Source: an uncultured Anaerolineae bacterium (GTDB lineage Bacteria; Chloroflexota; Anaerolineae; Anaerolineales; Villigracilaceae). Taken from it: a stretch of DNA of 7,218 nucleotides. The DNA is taken from contig CAINXK010000190.1 in the NCBI GenBank assembly GCA_903854805.1, positions 1-7,218 on the forward strand. The letters run 5' to 3'. The translations under genes and the position numbers were made by a program. The notes under the pieces are model-generated. The model saw only the letters and a list, made by a program, of their open reading frames with translations. It was not told where the DNA came from and searched no databases. Each line of letters begins with the position of its first letter. Within the stretch, counting starts at the first letter, position 1. Shown one piece after another: positions 1 to 6,589 of the stretch.

Positions 1-2
1 CA

Positions 3-122
3 ACCGAAACAATAAAAATGCTTCCGGAAAAACCTGATGCCATTTTATTAGCCGAGATATTTCAGCAAATTGCCCGTTTGGGCGCTATTCACCCGGCTCT
101 TCAACCTTTCGAAAGTACATAA
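3..122 (+). CDS. Possible 3' end of an unidentified protein-coding gene (partial)
   Basis: Reading from base 3, the plus strand is open for 39 codons and ends at TAA (120-122). The residues look protein-like: a charged stretch (ML-PEKPDA), a short amphipathic helix-like part (AILLAEIFQQIARL) and an ending in PFEST. The other two plus frames stop within the first 40 bases. The minus strand here is broken by stops, apart from one short stretch with no start codon. If real, the gene starts left of the window and converges on the ATP-grasp gene, whose stop is at 298. I do not recognise the family, and a 39-codon open stretch can arise by chance, so the call is tentative. Confidence 0.4.
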   Translation, partial: TETIKMLPEKPDAILLAEIFQQIARLGAIHPALQPFEST

Positions 123-244
123 TTGGCGAAGGTATTGTTAACGTATTGAAATATTATTAAAAAAATGGGAGACCGAAAAAATTTATTCTGCTAATGAAAA
201 GACATCCAAGCATATAGGGAAGAAAAAATACCTGCTATAAACCC

Positions 245-270
245 TTGGAAAGGAAATATTCCAATTCCAA
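245..270. terminator. Imperfect hairpin between convergent gene ends
   Basis: TTGGAA (245-250) pairs with TTCCAA (265-270), and inside it GGAA (252-255) pairs with TTCC (259-262) around a 3-base loop. A 1x2 internal bulge separates the two stems. It lies 27 bp past the stop of the ATP-grasp gene and between the two converging 3' ends, the usual place for a shared terminator. There is no T-run after the stem on either strand and the stem is AT-rich, so efficient intrinsic termination is doubtful. The rest of 123-297 shows nothing else recognisable. Confidence 0.25.
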
Positions 271-297
271 AAACCTGATCACATGTTGAAAGTTATA

Positions 298-1200
298 TCA
301 TTGATGCGTGGGCAGAATCCATTGGGCGCCTAGCCACTTATTAAACTCCGGGTCAAAAGATGGGCTATTTTGTCTTCCTCCTTCTGGATAAATAGTCATT
401 TCTCCTAAAAAAATGCCTTTATCAGTATTATAAAAATCCACTCGAACGAAATCTATGCCTTTTCCGAGTTTTTCAGCAGAATCAATAATTTCTTTCAAAT
501 TATCAGGTTTCCTGGGCAGAGTGCTTGGACGATTGTATTTATCATGAATCAATATATATTCCTGCCAATTGGGGTCAAGCAAAACATTTTCATTTTTCTT
601 TCGGATTGTTGGCCCAAGAATGTTTATCACTTTTGCAACCCCGTTAAATGTATAAACCTTATAATCCAATAGTTCTTCTCCAGCATATTGTGGGGAAAAT
701 AATTCTTCAACCATTATTAATGGCTTGATACATTTATAAGCCCATTGTCTTTTAGAATAAACAGTGGTTAGCCAGGATTTGCATTTTTCCAAAACTTGCG
801 CTCGAGTCAACTCAAACTTTCGCATTTCATCACTATTGCTCGTATTAAATTCTGTCTTATAGATGAAATATTTACCATCTTTACATAAAATATTCCATCC
901 ACACCCATGAGTTGCTTTTATAAAATAACTATCAGGCAAAGAGTCAAACGGAATCGTCTCAGGTTGATCTGTAACATAAATCGTTTTAGCCGAACGAACC
1001 CCTCTAGCTTCAGCATAGGCTTTAACTTTATACTTATCCGAGACTTCCACAAATAATGGATTTCGATCGAATTTCATTCTCCACCGGCATTTCCATGAAA
1101 AATCTTTTGGGTTAAAATGAATATAATCTTTGATATCAGTTGATAGAGTTCCTAGCCGAGAAATTATTCTTTCACGAATATGGATGAAATTCGGTTTCAT
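298..1200 (-). CDS. TupA-type ATP-grasp ligase (polysaccharide-modifying amide ligase family)
   Basis: This 300-aa protein matches the ATP-grasp family named after TupA of teichuronopeptide synthesis, whose members are thought to join an amino acid to a sugar carboxylate, using ATP, in the cytoplasm. Visible hallmarks in order are: DRNPL (45-49), DKYKVKAY (55-62), the ATP-binding strand and glycine loop KATHGCGWNILCKDG (95-109), EEL (165-167), DYKVYTFNG (179-187), and the metal-binding end RVDFYN (253-258) plus GEMTIYPEGG (266-275), with D255 and E267 as likely Mg ligands. Length is normal and all motifs are present, so the enzyme looks intact. There is no signal peptide or membrane segment. 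ATG at 1200 is preferred because AAAGGTG lies 9 bases upstream; an in-frame GTG at 1212 would add four residues but lacks an RBS. The gene stands alone, AT-rich, and far from its neighbours. The actual substrates are unknown. Confidence 0.88.
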   Translation of the reverse strand: MKPNFIHIRERIISRLGTLSTDIKDYIHFNPKDFSWKCRWRMKFDRNPLFVEVSDKYKVKAYAEARGVRSAKTIYVTDQPETIPFDSLPDSYFIKATHGCGWNILCKDGKYFIYKTEFNTSNSDEMRKFELTRAQVLEKCKSWLTTVYSKRQWAYKCIKPLIMVEELFSPQYAGEELLDYKVYTFNGVAKVINILGPTIRKKNENVLLDPNWQEYILIHDKYNRPSTLPRKPDNLKEIIDSAEKLGKGIDFVRVDFYNTDKGIFLGEMTIYPEGGRQNSPSFDPEFNKWLGAQWILPTHQ

Positions 1201-1209
1201 TTTTGGGCA

Positions 1210-1216
1210 CACCTTT
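1210..1216 (-). promoter_or_regulatory. Ribosome binding site deciding the ATP-grasp start
   Basis: AAAGGTG on the minus strand ends 9 bases before ATG 1200-1198. The alternative GTG start at 1212-1210 falls inside this motif and has only TATATATAAA-like sequence before it, so the ATG is favoured. Confidence 0.55.
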
Positions 1217-1718
1217 ATATATATTTTTATGAAATTTTTTCACTTTGAAAAATCATTTTATTTTAACCTATGTTGCTATATACTACTACCGATTAAATTA
1301 TTAACACTTTTAGGAAAGCGCACACTACCACACTATTTGCCGCTACCCTCGGAAAGGAGTTTAGCGACCAGCGAGGAGTAGAATCTGACGTGTGGACACT
1401 CGACCCGAAATTAGATATAAACCTACTAAGTTGGTGTAGCCTATCTTGCGAATGAGTTTCTGAAATGATTATGCATCGTCGAAACAATAGAATCGTTTAC
1501 ACCTCAAAATGACGACATCAGTGTATGCAATAGAAGAAAATAATCTGTCAATTTTTGAGATATTTTAGTCTCGGCTATTATGTCATTAAAATGCTAACCA
1601 CCCGGGCTACTAAATATTGGAGGGATAACACAGCAATACGTTGCGTGAGCAAGATCAATCATCCAGTAATCGCCCCTTTGAAATAAGTCGGTTTTTTCAC
1701 TTTATCAGCGACCCAGCA
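1213..1718. other. 506-bp AT-rich spacer with no convincing gene
   Basis: No reading frame here has protein-like content; those that remain open are short and poor in start signals. Visible structures are a 7-bp inverted repeat with a 3-base loop (TTTTTCA 1236-1242 / TGAAAAA 1246-1252) just upstream of the ATP-grasp RBS, and a more GC-rich block (about 1341-1524) described separately. The AT-rich part next to the ATP-grasp start (about 1213-1310) presumably holds its promoter. I could not pick out a -35/-10 pair with good spacing. No terminator with a T-run follows the propeller gene stop at 1719. Confidence 0.5.
1341..1524. repeat. Possible decayed intergenic repeat with a small hairpin
   Basis: This block differs in texture from the AT-rich DNA around it. 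It opens with a hairpin: CGCTA (1341-1345) pairs with TAGCG (1362-1366), and CTC (1348-1350) with GAG (1357-1359), separated by a 2x2 mismatch. It continues with GCGACCAGCGAGGAGTAGAA-like sequence and ends near CTCAAAATGACGAC (1503-1516). The pattern 'AGCGA..AGCGAGGA..ATCTG' followed later by 'CTCA.AATGAC' recalls short dispersed repeats common between genes in many environmental bacterial genomes. Only one copy is present in the window, so repeat status rests on resemblance alone. Confidence 0.25.
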
Positions 1719-2630
1719 TTATTTTTTATTACCTTTTTTTCGAACAAGAATCTTCGCATCAATAACTCGTAAATCCATTTTTTCATTCCAGGTATGGCTA
1801 GCGATTGTTTTTCCAAATCTTGGGGGTTTAAATTTATCATTACAAATTTCCTCATACTCTGTTTCATTCAATACATTAACACGATTAAAATTTATTGCGT
1901 AACCGTAACGAGTTGAACAGTCTTGAGATGGGCGGGTCAAGTAACCTTTTTGAATCTGGAAATTCCCTGCAGGACGAGCAGAACTAATATTTCTAACAAT
2001 TGGGTTTTTGGGGTGAGGGGTCCATTGATCTGAAAGTGGATTATCTGCCATGTAAAGATTCAAATTATCCCAACTTGTGCCACCATTCTCAACAACATTT
2101 GCAAACAACCACCACTTGCCATCTTTTTCCAGCAAGGTTGTATCCACAGCCTTAATATCCGCAATTAGCGTTTTTTCAAATTCCCATCGAAAAGGAAATT
2201 CTACACATTTGAATAAATCAATGGAGTTATTTCTCATCGACTCAGGCACCATATATAATTGGCCTTGGAATTCGAATAAAAAAGGATAAGAAAGGTGATA
2301 TGGTAGCTCCAAAACAATTTCTTGGGATAAAATTTGCATATTCGCAGCAAGGGACAGACAGACAATACGACCAATATTTGTAGAATATGGTTTTTCTTCC
2401 AGGAAAATATAGTACTTTCCAGCATGAACCCACAAGAATGGATCGGCCCAGTCACTATCTGATGAAAGCTGGATAGGCTTGAAGTCATTCCAAGTTACAA
2501 CATCCTTTTCAGAAGAAATTGATGCTGCCAAAACAATCCATCGTTCAACAAAGAAATGTGATATTACTCGCTTCCACATTCGTTTCATCCGGTGTGATTT
2601 AGTCAAGCTTAATTTTAATTTATTTATCAC
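1719..2630 (-). CDS. Five-bladed beta-propeller protein, GINT1 N-terminal / GH43-like family
   Basis: The 303-aa protein resembles bacterial members of the family related to the N-terminal domain of plant glucosamine inositolphosphorylceramide transferase, which has a GH43/GH32-like propeller fold. Three blade motifs of the form D/Y-P/T-x-L..G..Y/W..F are seen at 63-79 (DPFLW..GKYYIFLEE), 115-131 (YPFLFE..GQLYMVPES) and 163-179 (DTTLLE..GKWWLFANV), roughly 50 residues apart. Other family signatures are PYHLSYP (110-116), PKNPIV (207-212), SARPAG (217-222), RPSQDC (233-238), YGYAI (242-246) and SHTWN (278-282). D63 and E130 sit where GH43-type propellers carry acidic active-site residues, but catalysis is unproven. 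No signal peptide or membrane helix is seen; the N-terminus is very basic. The GTG start has GGAG four bases upstream. The gene is solitary, AT-rich, and flanked by about 500-bp spacers. In such loci a role in glycan transfer or modification is likely; the exact reaction is unknown. Confidence 0.8.
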   Translation of the reverse strand: MINKLKLSLTKSHRMKRMWKRVISHFFVERWIVLAASISSEKDVVTWNDFKPIQLSSDSDWADPFLWVHAGKYYIFLEEKPYSTNIGRIVCLSLAANMQILSQEIVLELPYHLSYPFLFEFQGQLYMVPESMRNNSIDLFKCVEFPFRWEFEKTLIADIKAVDTTLLEKDGKWWLFANVVENGGTSWDNLNLYMADNPLSDQWTPHPKNPIVRNISSARPAGNFQIQKGYLTRPSQDCSTRYGYAINFNRVNVLNETEYEEICNDKFKPPRFGKTIASHTWNEKMDLRVIDAKILVRKKGNKK

Positions 2631-2634
2631 GATA

Positions 2635-2638
2635 CTCC
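2635..2638 (-). promoter_or_regulatory. Ribosome binding site for the GTG start of the propeller gene
   Basis: GGAG on the minus strand lies four bases before GTG 2630-2628. An in-frame TGA is met shortly upstream, so the GTG is the most upstream start available. The next in-frame ATG, 14 codons further in, lacks a visible RBS. Confidence 0.45.
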
Positions 2639-2677
2639 AAAAAAATGTTTTTCATAGCGTGCTCAGCTGTCATAACG

Positions 2678-2703
2678 AACATATTAATTTTCAATAATAT
2701 GTT
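2678..2703. repeat. 9-bp perfect inverted repeat overlapping the candidate promoter
   Basis: AACATATTA (2678-2686) and TAATATGTT (2695-2703) are exact reverse complements around an 8-base centre. Outside them, GCTGT (2666-2670) and ACAGC (2705-2709) can also pair, and GCTCAG occurs as a direct repeat on both sides (2661-2666 and 2712-2717). The two arms cover the proposed -10 and most of the -35, a geometry seen for operators bound by dimeric repressors. It could equally be a chance AT-rich palindrome. Confidence 0.4.
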
Positions 2704-2705
2704 AA
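2678..2705 (-). promoter_or_regulatory. Candidate sigma-70-type promoter for the propeller gene
   Basis: On the minus strand TTAACA (2705-2700; 5 of 6 to consensus) and TATGTT (2683-2678; 4 of 6) are separated by 16 bases. This would place the transcript start near 2671 and give a leader of about 40 bases before the GTG at 2630. The surrounding DNA is very AT-rich, so chance matches are expected. Confidence 0.35.
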
Positions 2706-3079
2706 CAGCCAGCTCAGGAAAACAAAAAGGCGGATAAATTGAGTGGACTAAATGCGAATAAGAAGAATTTCCAACACCCGAAGCGCTATTCCGCAGGCTT
2801 TGCGTTTAATTTTGCCCATATTCTGCGTAATATTTGGTCTATAGGTAATCTTAAATACATCCTAACATTGGTTGATGCGGCCAAATGACCAATATGCGAC
2901 TTTACTCTGAATTTAAGTCTACTGGTAGTTGCGCTTCAGGGAAAGGAATTTTGACTCTATGGTCTGTGGCCACTACTGCTGCACGCAACTAAGTCGATTA
3001 TCCTTATTTTCCTTACTCCGATGACGTCTTATCTCTCTGATCAACTAATGTTTATATACGAATATTTACCATTCAATCG
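2706..3079. other. Gene-free spacer downstream of the BcsB operon
   Basis: This 374-bp stretch separates the operon-end hairpin from the promoter region of the propeller gene. The longest start-to-stop frames noticed are 35 codons on plus (2885-2992) and 23 codons on minus (2748-2819). Neither has an RBS or a recognisable protein motif. No tRNA-like or riboswitch-like folding pattern was noticed. Confidence 0.5.
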
Positions 3080-3119
3080 TCAAAGGTGTTTCAGCCAGGA
3101 TAAGCTGAAACACCTTTGA
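3080..3119 (-). terminator. Perfect 16-bp hairpin at the end of the glycosyltransferase-BcsB operon
   Basis: TCAAAGGTGTTTCAGC (3080-3095) and GCTGAAACACCTTTGA (3104-3119) are exact reverse complements around an 8-base loop. The stem begins 34 bp past the BcsB stop on the minus strand, followed by a spacer without genes, so it most likely ends the operon transcript or stabilises its 3' end. The expected T-run is absent: the minus strand continues CGATTGAATGG. It may therefore act as an RNA-stabilising stem or work with Rho rather than as a standard intrinsic terminator. Confidence 0.65.
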
Positions 3120-3153
3120 AATAGCCATCCTTAAGTATTACGGCCAGACAACA

Positions 3154-5412
3154 TTACCGATTATTTCCCTTGCGGCCTCGTATCCATGCGCCCAAAATTA
3201 CCGAAAAAAGAACAACCAAAATTAGGATTGAAGCTAAATAAATGGCCGGTAGCAGCCAACTCGGCTGGCCCGCAGCCGGTGAATTCAGAATCAGGTTTAC
3301 CGGCGCAATAACCCCAGGAGAAATTCCCGATACTGCATTGTTGGCTCCGGTTACAAATCCGGTCAGGCGTGTATCTGTGGCAATGACCTGGGACCCACTG
3401 ATCGCAGCAAAGTTACCTGCCAGGCGTGAGCGTAAGGGGGCATCGACAAGAGCAGACGCTGCCCAACTTACCCCTTCAGGAGAATTACCAAACGCCGCGA
3501 TAATCATGTTATCCGGGTTCCAAGGAGAAGCCATCAGTTGTACATAACCAGATGGCGCATTTTCCGGAATGCTGAACTGCACTTGCATATTACTCTCAAT
3601 AGCCACATCACTCGATGGATTAAAAGGGGCCGGCAGATTGGCATTAATTTCTGAGATAATCGGAAGTTGAGTGGGACGACCAATGATCAAAAAATTATAG
3701 TTGGCCCGGGTTGGGTCCTTAACTTCATCGCCATAGAAAGTCGCAAAATTGAAGAGTGCGCCCTGTGTACGATTGCCAAGGAAGTTGGCAACCCTTAAAG
3801 CCGAACGCCAGGCATCCAAATCGTCATGCGGCAGCACAAAAGCCGTCGTTGAGAGAGTTGGTTGCAAAACAAACGGAGCCGGATAGGCAGATAAATCGAA
3901 GGCAGAAATAAGCGCAACCTGGTTGGCAACAAGCGGCATATGCAGGATTGATTCAGGCCAGAGTGTTACCCACAATCCATCAAAAGTTGGATTGGTGCAA
4001 GCATCATTTGGAATCAGGTTTGAGCGAATTTCAATCCTGTTGTAACCAGGCAGAATTACAGTGGCTGGAATGGTGAAGCGGGCGTGGTTGGTGGTCTGGG
4101 CAGCGGTTGCATCGCTCATCCGAACTGTGCCGATTGGCTGAGAATTCACCAGAATTACCAGGCCAGACCGGCTGTAATTCAACAAGGTGGAATGACCAAA
4201 TACCAGGTCAAAATAAGCATCCGTGGTAACAGTCTGTCCGGGTGGCATATAGAAACGATAGCTTGCGCTGGCAGTGGAGCCAAAACGAAGGGTTTTAATC
4301 GCTTTTCCGGGAGTAGTCACAATTTTTTTCTCGGCAAGTGCCAGATCCGAAAGGGTCTGGTCAACCGGTGCGGATGCCGAAATCTGGCTTTGCTGAACAT
4401 TTTCAACAATCGCCAAGTTTGGTGATGTATTTGGCCGCAGCAAACCAGTGCTAACTGCCTGGGCAGCCTTGATGACTCCCGCATCAGTATTTCCAGCAAC
4501 CACCAGGGCAACTTTGCCAACCGCCCACGGAGAAGTAATCATCTGGACAACACCATTATCCTGTCCACTGGCATCAAGCTTAAATTGACTACCATCGAAT
4601 GCCATCGGTAAGGTCAATTCCTTCAACAAAGGCAATGAAGCAGCCTTGCCAACCAGGATTAATTGGTTGTTTGCCTGTTGGTCAGGAGTTAGCTTTCCAA
4701 CCGTAGTCATGTCCATCGTCAGTCCGCTTCCAGCCATGCTGCCAAACCCGGCAGCCACAGTCAAAGCTGCCTGCAGTTCGGCCGAAGAAGGCTGGTCTGG
4801 AACTACAACGATGGCCGTCTCAGCAAAGACAGAATCTTGATTCAAAGGCCGGGGAAAATTGATCAAACTGGTATCTGGGGTAACATCCTCATGCGGCAGA
4901 GTAAACAGCGAATTTGTATGCACAAAGACCGTCATCTGCTGGTTTACGAAGCAGGATATTCCGCTATCCAGAACGAAACTCAATTCCATGCGTCCATCCG
5001 AACGCTGTGAAACCAGTGAAGATGCAGGAAGATCAAAAGCCGAGCTGACTTCGCCGGTTTCGTTCAAAGATAGTACACCCACCGTCACACCGTTAAAACG
5101 AACGGTAAGGGTGCCGCCTTGAACAACCGGTGCAGTAATATCAGCACCCTGTTTCACAACGGTGCTAAACGAAACAGCCATATTCAACTGCAGTTTGGCA
5201 CCGGCGGTCAAATTCCAGCTGGCTGGTAAACCAAAGGTTACCGTAGACGAGTCATACGGTCCATTCAGCTGAATTTCGCTCGCGCTGATTTGGAGCAAAG
5301 ATATCTCATTTGGAGTAGAAATTCCTTGCGCCTGTGCTGGCAGCACCAAACCAAAAAATAGGCTCAAAATTACGAGCGGTACGATAAGAAGTGTAAAAAA
5401 ATTGTTTTTCAT
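3154..5412 (-). CDS. bcsB: BcsB-like cellulose/exopolysaccharide synthase accessory subunit
   Basis: The 752-aa protein has the layout and length of BcsB, the extracytoplasmic partner of the BcsA synthase that guides the emerging polymer. A signal peptide (hydrophobic core about 5-25, AQA at 26-28) exports it. Two repeats follow, each a carbohydrate-binding jelly roll then a flavodoxin-like domain: about 45-180 plus 195-325, and 365-495 plus 520-660. The duplication is visible as matching pairs: LILVGKAASLPLL (251-263) with FLIIGRPTQLPII (574-586), and VQMITSPW (289-296) with VQLMASPW (625-632). A C-terminal helix (about 719-743) and basic tail IRGRKGNNR anchor it. The second module carries the ACTNPTFDGLWVTLWPES signature (471-488). 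ATG has AAAGGAA six bases upstream. It follows the GT4 gene by 13 bp and is last in the operon. No BcsA-type synthase is visible, so the polymer need not be cellulose and the symbol marks family only. Confidence 0.85.
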   Translation of the reverse strand: MKNNFFTLLIVPLVILSLFFGLVLPAQAQGISTPNEISLLQISASEIQLNGPYDSSTVTFGLPASWNLTAGAKLQLNMAVSFSTVVKQGADITAPVVQGGTLTVRFNGVTVGVLSLNETGEVSSAFDLPASSLVSQRSDGRMELSFVLDSGISCFVNQQMTVFVHTNSLFTLPHEDVTPDTSLINFPRPLNQDSVFAETAIVVVPDQPSSAELQAALTVAAGFGSMAGSGLTMDMTTVGKLTPDQQANNQLILVGKAASLPLLKELTLPMAFDGSQFKLDASGQDNGVVQMITSPWAVGKVALVVAGNTDAGVIKAAQAVSTGLLRPNTSPNLAIVENVQQSQISASAPVDQTLSDLALAEKKIVTTPGKAIKTLRFGSTASASYRFYMPPGQTVTTDAYFDLVFGHSTLLNYSRSGLVILVNSQPIGTVRMSDATAAQTTNHARFTIPATVILPGYNRIEIRSNLIPNDACTNPTFDGLWVTLWPESILHMPLVANQVALISAFDLSAYPAPFVLQPTLSTTAFVLPHDDLDAWRSALRVANFLGNRTQGALFNFATFYGDEVKDPTRANYNFLIIGRPTQLPIISEINANLPAPFNPSSDVAIESNMQVQFSIPENAPSGYVQLMASPWNPDNMIIAAFGNSPEGVSWAASALVDAPLRSRLAGNFAAISGSQVIATDTRLTGFVTGANNAVSGISPGVIAPVNLILNSPAAGQPSWLLPAIYLASILILVVLFSVILGAWIRGRKGNNR

Positions 5413-5425
5413 ACTAAATTCCTTT

Positions 5426-6589
5426 CTAACTTAATGGTGGGTAAGGGTCGGATACGGGATTCTTGTGGGCAGCCGCGTATAAAATAGGTGCCAGACGATC
5501 AACCACACGATCCCAGGTAAATTCCTTTGTAAAAAGCCTTCGCGCAGCCTGCCCCATACTCTGACGCAGATCGGGCTGCTCACATAATTTGATAATTTCA
5601 TCTGCTAATAATTCGATATTTTCAGGCGCAACCAGCATGCCAGTCTCGCCATGAATAATAATTTCTTCCATCGCCTGTCCGTAAACGCCAATACAGGGCA
5701 ATCCAAAAGACATTGCTTCGAGAAGCACATCTCCCCAGGTTTCATGTCTTGAAGGAAGAATAAAAACATCTGCCTGACTGTAAAGGGCATTAATTTGCGC
5801 TCGATCCCAACTTGCCCCATACACATTGACGCCTTCCAATGGTAATCCTTGCGGAATTTCATCCTTCGTAACCATGATCAAACGCGCATCAGGGTGAACC
5901 AGGCGAACCCGCGCAAAAGCCTTCAGGACAAGATCACCACCTTTTCGATAAAAATCTGTACCAATAAAAATTAAGGTGAACGCTGAGTCTCTTTTGGGCC
6001 GCACAACCTCCGTCAGGTCTGAAAAACTGATACCGCCGCCGATAACCGATATTCGGTCTGCCAAAACACCATAATCAGTCACAAGCGAACGCTTTACTAT
6101 ATTGGCGCGTGTACATATATGAGCTGCGCGGTGGTAAAAACTGGATTCATGTTTCATCCAATCCTTCAATTCGGCATCCGAAAAGATATTAGAAATTGCG
6201 TGCTGAGCGGTAATACTTGATGTGTTATCTGTATACAGCACTACCGGAAGAGCGCAATCATCAAAAGTCCCATCAAACAATGCCCCTAACTGTAGTATCA
6301 CATCCGCACGACCTTTCAAACTGCGAAAATGCTTCTGCGCACGCAGTGACCGAGCCTCAAAAGCTGGCACATTCTTGAAAAATCGGGCTTTCCAGCGTGG
6401 GATCGATGGAGAAAATGTTTGCAAAGCATTCCAATACTTTGGCCACCCCACCAGGCTGGCATCATAAACATCCAGCAGGTCAAAGCGCTCACCAACAGCC
6501 TTAAAGAAGCCTCCATATTTAATTTTCATATCAGGCTTTCGCCGGATATCTCCCAACAAAGTACCAATAACGCGCAAGGGAGCACTCAT
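5426..6589 (-). CDS. GT4-type (GT-B fold) glycosyltransferase
   Basis: This complete 387-aa protein has the two-domain GT-B shape. The N-terminal acceptor half (1-190) is divergent, and the C-terminal nucleotide-sugar half (about 200-375) is typical. It contains FIGTDFYRKGGDLVLKAF (208-225), with R215-K216 where the family binds the nucleotide diphosphate, then YSQADVFILPS (270-280) and the E-x7-E motif E283...E291 in HETWGDVLLEAMSFGLP. GETGMLV (314-320) closes the donor site. It would transfer a sugar from a nucleotide donor with retention of configuration, on the cytoplasmic side; donor and acceptor cannot be told from sequence. No signal peptide or transmembrane helix is seen. The ATG overlaps the upstream gene's TGA (ATGA), with AAAGGG six bases before it, so translation is probably coupled; BcsB follows after 13 bp. 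Confidence 0.93.
   Translation of the reverse strand: MSAPLRVIGTLLGDIRRKPDMKIKYGGFFKAVGERFDLLDVYDASLVGWPKYWNALQTFSPSIPRWKARFFKNVPAFEARSLRAQKHFRSLKGRADVILQLGALFDGTFDDCALPVVLYTDNTSSITAQHAISNIFSDAELKDWMKHESSFYHRAAHICTRANIVKRSLVTDYGVLADRISVIGGGISFSDLTEVVRPKRDSAFTLIFIGTDFYRKGGDLVLKAFARVRLVHPDARLIMVTKDEIPQGLPLEGVNVYGASWDRAQINALYSQADVFILPSRHETWGDVLLEAMSFGLPCIGVYGQAMEEIIIHGETGMLVAPENIELLADEIIKLCEQPDLRQSMGQAARRLFTKEFTWDRVVDRLAPILYAAAHKNPVSDPYPPLS

Noticed and set aside
1130..1381. 83-codon plus-strand frame across the 5' end of the ATP-grasp gene and the spacer
   Set aside because: It lies antisense to a strongly supported gene in its first third, then runs through AT-rich spacer with low-complexity hydrophobic translation and no recognisable motif or RBS.
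1293..1487. 64-codon minus-strand frame within the spacer
   Set aside because: The translation is serine/arginine-rich without domain character and overlaps the repeat-like block; no ribosome binding site supports it.
2748..2819. 23-codon minus-strand frame with a hydrophobic end upstream of the propeller gene
   Set aside because: Too short, no RBS and no evidence of a leader-peptide mechanism such as a downstream attenuator.
2885..2992. 35-codon plus-strand frame in the spacer after BcsB
   Set aside because: No RBS, no neighbour on that strand and no recognisable family; the length is within chance expectation.
4084..4425. 113-codon plus-strand frame inside the BcsB-like gene, and similar antisense frames at 3242-3547 and 4859-5122
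   Set aside because: They are shadows of the BcsB reading frame, which has a signal peptide, an internal duplication and a membrane anchor; the antisense translations show none of these.
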